Assembly: GCA_037442385.1 (NCBI GenBank)
Contig: JBBIQJ010000111.1
Location: forward strand, 1 to 8,637
Direction: 5' to 3'
Source of the DNA: LDYB01 sp037442385
GTDB taxonomy: Bacteria; Armatimonadota; Fimbriimonadia; Fimbriimonadales; GBS-DC
Length of the DNA: 8,637 bases
Numbering within the stretch: position 1 is the stretch's first letter; the number at the start of each line of letters is the position of its first letter. Positions 5,157 through 8,637 of the stretch are shown one piece after another. The position numbers and the translations under genes were made by a program. The notes below the pieces were generated by a model. The model saw only the letters and a list, made by a program, of their open reading frames with translations, was not told the DNA's origin and did not search any database.

Positions 5157-8100
5157 ATCGGTTCCACTTCAAACGCTTGGGCTTCCAGGGCAATCAGCAG
5201 CGCCCATGCGGTGTCCAGCGAGGTCAAACACGGGATTCCCTGCTCCACCGCCGCACGCCGAATCAGAAGTCCCTGCTGTTCCGCCTTATGGTCAGGACTC
5301 GGCGTGTTGATGAGGAGCTGTATGTGCTTCTCGGTGATATAGGTCAGCAGGTCAGGCTTACCCTGCCCGATTTTGGGCACGACCTGCACAGGCAAGCCTG
5401 CCTTTTGCAGGGCGCGCGCCGTGCCCAGCGTGGCGTAAAGTTTGAACCCCCTCCGGTGGAACGCTTCCGCCAATCGGACACCTTCCGCCTTATCGGTGTC
5501 GGCTAAAGTGAGCAGCACATTCCCCCTGCGAGGGGGCACGGTGCCGCTGGCGACCAGCGCTTTGTAGAGCGCGGGCGCGTAGGCGCGGTCTATGCCCATC
5601 ACTTCGCCAGTGGAACGCATTTCGGGACCCAGCGCTACCTCCACCTTTCTCAATTTGAGCGAGGAGAACACAGGCGCTTTCACGGCGACCCATCGTGGCG
5701 GGGGCGCGACACCCGTATACTCCAGCCGTTCGCCCAGCTGCGTGCGTACCGCCAGCGAGACCATCGGAATCCCCGTGATTTTGGAGAGGTAAGGCACAGT
5801 TCGGCTCGCGCGCGGGTTCACCTCAATCACATACACATTCCTATCCTGCACCACAAACTGGATGTTCATTAACCCACACACTTTGAGCGCACGCCCCAGC
5901 CGCAGGGCATAGTCTACAATCTGTGCCTGCTCCGAATCCGTGAGAGTTTGCGGCGGCACCACCGTCATGCTGTCGCCCGAATGCACGCCGGCACGCTCAA
6001 TATGCTCCATAATCGCGGGAATCAGCACGCGCTCGCCATCGCCAATCAGGTCCACTTCCGCCTCTTTGCCCTCGATATATTTGTCCACCAGCACAGGCGC
6101 GTCGGGAAACGCCAGCACCGCAGAGTGCCAGTAGGTTTCCAGCTCGGTATCGGAGCGCACAATCTGCATCGCGCGTCCGCCCAGCACATAGGAGGGGCGC
6201 ACCAGCACGGGGTAGCCCACGGCATGCGTCGTTGCCAGTGCGTCCTCCAGCGTCGTTACGGCGCGTCCCGGCGGGCGGGGAATGCCCAGCTCTTGCAGCA
6301 GCGCATCGAACCGATAGCGGTCTTCCGCAATATCCACCGACTCGGCGGGCGTGCCCAGAATCGGCACGCCGAACTCCTGAAGGCGTTTCACCAGATTGAT
6401 TGCCGTCTGCCCGCCGAACTGTACCATTACGCCCTCCACATTCCCCTCATACTCCAGCAGGTTCAGCACATCCTCCAGCGTGATGGGGTCAAAGTAGAGC
6501 GCGCTGGAAATATCGAAATCGGTGGAGACGGTTTCGGGGTTATTGTTAAGAATGAGGGCGTAGTATCCGCGCTCGCGCAGGGTTTTAACCGCATGCACGG
6601 CGGAATAGTCAAACTCGATTCCCTGCCCGATTCGGATGGGACCTGACCCCAGCACCAGCACTTTGCGTGGGGCATCGGCAGGAGGGCGGTCGTTCTCACC
6701 GTGATAGGTGGCGTAGAAGTAGGGGGTGTACGCCTCAAACTCGCCAGCGCAGGTGTCCACCATTTTATAGGCAGGCAGGATGCCCCAGCGTTTGCGCGCC
6801 GCGCGTACTTCACGCTCGTGCAAGCCTGTAATCTGGGCCAAGAATCGGTCGGGGAACTGCCACTCTTTTGCCTTGCGCACCAGAGCGATAAGCGACTCGT
6901 CGTTTTTGCCCAGAAACGCCTCGCGCAGCGGCTTGCTCTGACGCATCAGCTCCTGTTCCAGCTCCACCACCTGACGGATTTTGTGCAAAAACCATGGATC
7001 TATTTTGCTGAGCGCGTGAACTTCTTCCACCAGCCAGCCGCGCCGAAACGCCTCGGCGATGTAAAATAGACGCAGGTCGTTCGGCGTTTCGATGCGAGTT
7101 TCCAGCTCCATCGTGCTGAGCCTGGAAGCGCCCGGATAGCGTAGGTCAAAAACGCCGATTTCCAGCCCACGCACCGCCTTCATGAGCGCGCCCTCGAAGG
7201 TGCGGTCTATCGCCATCACCTCGCCTGTGGCTTTCATCTGTGTGCCCAGCGTGCGGTCGCCCGTGGGGAACTTGTCGAAGGGGAATCGGGGGATTTTCAG
7301 CACACAATAGTCCAGTGCAGGTTCAAACGCCGCGGAGGTCTGCGTGATGGGGTTGCGAATTTCGTCCAGTCGCAGTCCAATCGCAATCTTGGCGGCGATG
7401 CGGGCAATCGGATAGCCTGTGGCTTTGGAAGCCAGCGCGGAGGAGCGGCTCACGCGCGGGTTGACTTCGATCACATAGTAGTCCGCGCCGTTCGGGTTCA
7501 GTGCCAGCTGCACATTGCACCCGCCCTGAATGCCTAGCGCCCGAATGATTTTGAGCGACGCTGTGCGCAACAGCTGATACTCAAAATCCGAAAGCGTTTG
7601 CGACGGCGCGACCACGATGGAGTCGCCTGTGTGGACGCCCATCGGGTCTACATTCTCCATGTTGCAGACGACAATCGCGTTATCGGCGCCGTCGCGCATC
7701 ACCTCGTACTCGATCTCTTTCCAGCCGAGCAGCGAACGCTCCACCAATATCTGATGGCGCATCGAGAGTTCCAGACCGCGCGCGCCGATCTCCATCAACT
7801 CGTCGGGGTTGTGGGCGATCCCGCCGCCTGTGCCTCCCAGGGTGTAGGCAGGGCGCACGATGCAGGGGTAGGGGGCGATTTCGGCGACTTTGCGCAGCTC
7901 GCCGAGGCTCTCCACAATCCATGATTCCGGCACTGGCTCGCCAATCTGGCGCATCAGTTCGCGGAACCGCTCGCGGTCTTCCGCCGCCTGAATGGCGCTC
8001 AGGGGTGTGCCCAGCAGGCGCACGCCGTACCTGTCCAGAATGCCGCGCACTGCCAGCTCGGTCGCCAGATTCAGCCCTGTCTGTCCTCCCAGCGTGGGCA

Positions 8101-8359
8101 AGAGTCCATCGGGGCGCTCGCGGGCAATGACGCGCTCGGCGAACTCTACTGTGAGCGGCTCAACATACACGCGGTCAGCCGTTTCGGGATCGGTCATAAT
8201 GGTGGCGGGATTGGAGTTAATCAACACAACTTCCAGACCTTCCTCTTTGAGGGAGCGGCATGCCTGCGTGCCTGAATAGTCAAATTCGGCGGCTTGCCCA
8301 ATAATAATCGGACCAGAGCCGATAACCAGCACCTTCCTCAGTGAGCGATCGATTGGCAT
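5111..8359 (-). CDS. carB: Carbamoyl-phosphate synthase, large (synthetase) subunit
   Basis: It makes carbamoyl phosphate from bicarbonate, ammonia delivered by the glutaminase subunit CarA, and two ATP, for pyrimidine and arginine synthesis. At 1082 aa it is full length (E. coli 1073) and unsplit. The two homologous ATP-grasp halves are visible. The carboxyphosphate domain begins KVLVIGSGPIIIGQAAEFDYSG and carries R129, R169, E215, H243, Q284, E298, N300 and R302. An oligomerization region follows at about 400-560. The carbamoyl-phosphate domain begins KVLVLGSGPIRIGQGIEFDYS near 566, with R681, R721, H793, Q834, E846, N848 and R850. The C-terminal MGS-like allosteric domain spans about 945-1075; K957, T977, T980, K996 and N1018 align by eye with E. 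coli effector-site residues, so nucleotide regulation is plausible. The start has GGGAGG 5 bases upstream. carA is not adjacent, so the two subunits must be coordinated from separate loci. The last 15 codons overlap hisC on the opposite strand. Confidence 0.98.
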   Translation of the reverse strand: MPIDRSLRKVLVIGSGPIIIGQAAEFDYSGTQACRSLKEEGLEVVLINSNPATIMTDPETADRVYVEPLTVEFAERVIARERPDGLLPTLGGQTGLNLATELAVRGILDRYGVRLLGTPLSAIQAAEDRERFRELMRQIGEPVPESWIVESLGELRKVAEIAPYPCIVRPAYTLGGTGGGIAHNPDELMEIGARGLELSMRHQILVERSLLGWKEIEYEVMRDGADNAIVVCNMENVDPMGVHTGDSIVVAPSQTLSDFEYQLLRTASLKIIRALGIQGGCNVQLALNPNGADYYVIEVNPRVSRSSALASKATGYPIARIAAKIAIGLRLDEIRNPITQTSAAFEPALDYCVLKIPRFPFDKFPTGDRTLGTQMKATGEVMAIDRTFEGALMKAVRGLEIGVFDLRYPGASRLSTMELETRIETPNDLRLFYIAEAFRRGWLVEEVHALSKIDPWFLHKIRQVVELEQELMRQSKPLREAFLGKNDESLIALVRKAKEWQFPDRFLAQITGLHEREVRAARKRWGILPAYKMVDTCAGEFEAYTPYFYATYHGENDRPPADAPRKVLVLGSGPIRIGQGIEFDYSAVHAVKTLRERGYYALILNNNPETVSTDFDISSALYFDPITLEDVLNLLEYEGNVEGVMVQFGGQTAINLVKRLQEFGVPILGTPAESVDIAEDRYRFDALLQELGIPRPPGRAVTTLEDALATTHAVGYPVLVRPSYVLGGRAMQIVRSDTELETYWHSAVLAFPDAPVLVDKYIEGKEAEVDLIGDGERVLIPAIMEHIERAGVHSGDSMTVVPPQTLTDSEQAQIVDYALRLGRALKVCGLMNIQFVVQDRNVYVIEVNPRASRTVPYLSKITGIPMVSLAVRTQLGERLEYTGVAPPPRWVAVKAPVFSSLKLRKVEVALGPEMRSTGEVMGIDRAYAPALYKALVASGTVPPRRGNVLLTLADTDKAEGVRLAEAFHRRGFKLYATLGTARALQKAGLPVQVVPKIGQGKPDLLTYITEKHIQLLINTPSPDHKAEQQGLLIRRAAVEQGIPCLTSLDTAWALLIALEAQAFEVEPIQTLVGEAVSTLSRA

Positions 8360-8364
8360 TGTTT

Positions 8365-8370
8365 CCTCCC
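8365..8370 (-). promoter_or_regulatory. Ribosome binding site of carB
   Basis: GGGAGG (in AAGGGAGGAAACA) on the minus strand, 5 bases before the ATG at 8359. Confidence 0.8.
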
Positions 8371-8406
8371 TTGTCGCCTCACGGGGCAGACTTAAAGGGT
8401 CGCGGT

Positions 8407-8412
8407 ATTATA
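8407..8412 (-). promoter_or_regulatory. Predicted -10 element of carB
   Basis: Exact TATAAT on the minus strand, implying a start near 8400 and a leader of about 40 bases. The -35 position at 17 bases reads GCAGCC, a poor match; a TTGATA lies 27 bases upstream, too far for a normal spacer. The leader is too short for a classical pyrimidine attenuator. Confidence 0.55.
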
Positions 8413-8457
8413 CCCGAACAGGGGCGTTTGGCTGCCTGCTATCAAGGTGCGGTTTAC

Positions 8458-8491
8458 AATAAAATCCTGCGGGAGCACCAGCTCCCGCAGG
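8458..8491 (-). terminator. Intrinsic terminator of the gene ending at 8519
   Basis: On the minus strand an 11-bp perfect GC-rich stem (CCTGCGGGAGC/GCTCCCGCAGG, 8466-8491) with loop TGGT is followed by ATTTTATTG. It starts 28 bases past the stop codon at 8519-8521 and separates that gene from the carB promoter. On the plus strand no T-run follows the stem. Confidence 0.85.
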
Positions 8492-8518
8492 AGGGTAGTC
8501 AGTGTGTTCACTCTCTGC

Positions 8519-8637
8519 CTACATCGGCTCGGTCTGCTGTCCGCCAGTGGCTGGCGCCTGGGGAGCGCCTTGAGGCTGTTGCCCCGACGCAGGAGGCGCC
8601 ACGGGTGGCATGGCGGGCGGCATCATTTGCTGACCAG
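8519..8637 (-). CDS. C-terminal end of an unidentified protein, Pro/Gln/Ala-rich tail (partial)
   Basis: The minus-strand frame entering at the window edge reads 38 residues, beginning GQQMMPPAMPPVAPPASGQQ and ending GGQQTEPM with a TAG at 8519-8521. It is low-complexity, rich in Pro, Gln, Ala, Gly and Met, and likely disordered. Of the other two minus-strand frames, one stops within five codons at the window edge and the other gives no convincing product. A proper terminator follows 28 bases after the stop, which supports a real gene end here. No domain is visible, so function cannot be assigned; such tails occur on chaperone, secretion and envelope proteins alike. Confidence 0.7.
   Translation of the reverse strand, partial: GQQMMPPAMPPVAPPASGQQPQGAPQAPATGGQQTEPM

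Noticed and set aside
5948..6646. Open frame of 232 codons on the plus strand opposite carB
   Set aside because: Antisense shadow of the well-conserved second half of carB; no family resemblance.

Overview
The window looks like part of a chromosome from an Armatimonadota-type bacterium. The best clue is the type IV pilin-like DUF1559 protein at 3018-3899. Its N-terminus (MKRRG/FTLIELL, then ILFPVFAQAREKARQ) and its H-x9-DG motif are typical of the large paralogous family in that phylum; Planctomycetes have related proteins. Base composition is moderately GC-rich by eye. Genes are scattered, short transcription units rather than long biosynthetic operons. The taxonomic call is an inference, since no rRNA or marker gene is present.

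Layout from left to right. (1) 17-2711, minus strand: a two-gene unit, nrdB then nrdA, encoding a class I ribonucleotide reductase. It has a promoter at about 2814-2844, a roughly 95-base leader, and a strong hairpin between the two genes. (2) 2712-3017: 306 bases without a gene. They hold the nrdB promoter, several dyads, a G-tract-rich segment and a 14-bp perfect hairpin just after the pilin-like gene. (3) 3018-3899, minus: the DUF1559 pseudopilin, alone. (4) 3900-4049: a divergent promoter region. (5) 4050-5156, plus: hisC, histidinol-phosphate aminotransferase, possibly translated from a leaderless GTG. (6) 5111-8359, minus: carB, the large subunit of carbamoyl-phosphate synthetase, full length and without carA beside it. 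hisC and carB converge and overlap tail to tail by 46 bp. (7) 8360-8518: carB promoter plus an intrinsic terminator for the next gene. (8) 8519-8637, minus: the Pro/Gln/Ala-rich C-terminal end of an unidentified protein.

Functionally these are mostly housekeeping genes: carB feeds pyrimidine and arginine synthesis, nrdBA makes deoxynucleotides, and hisC serves histidine synthesis. No mobile element, CRISPR array, tRNA, rRNA or obvious new multi-gene system is visible. The most interesting points are the reductase (NrdB residues match the dimanganese class Id pattern, and neither subunit has an ATP-cone), the hisC/carB overlap, the probable leaderless hisC, and the palindromes around nrdB.
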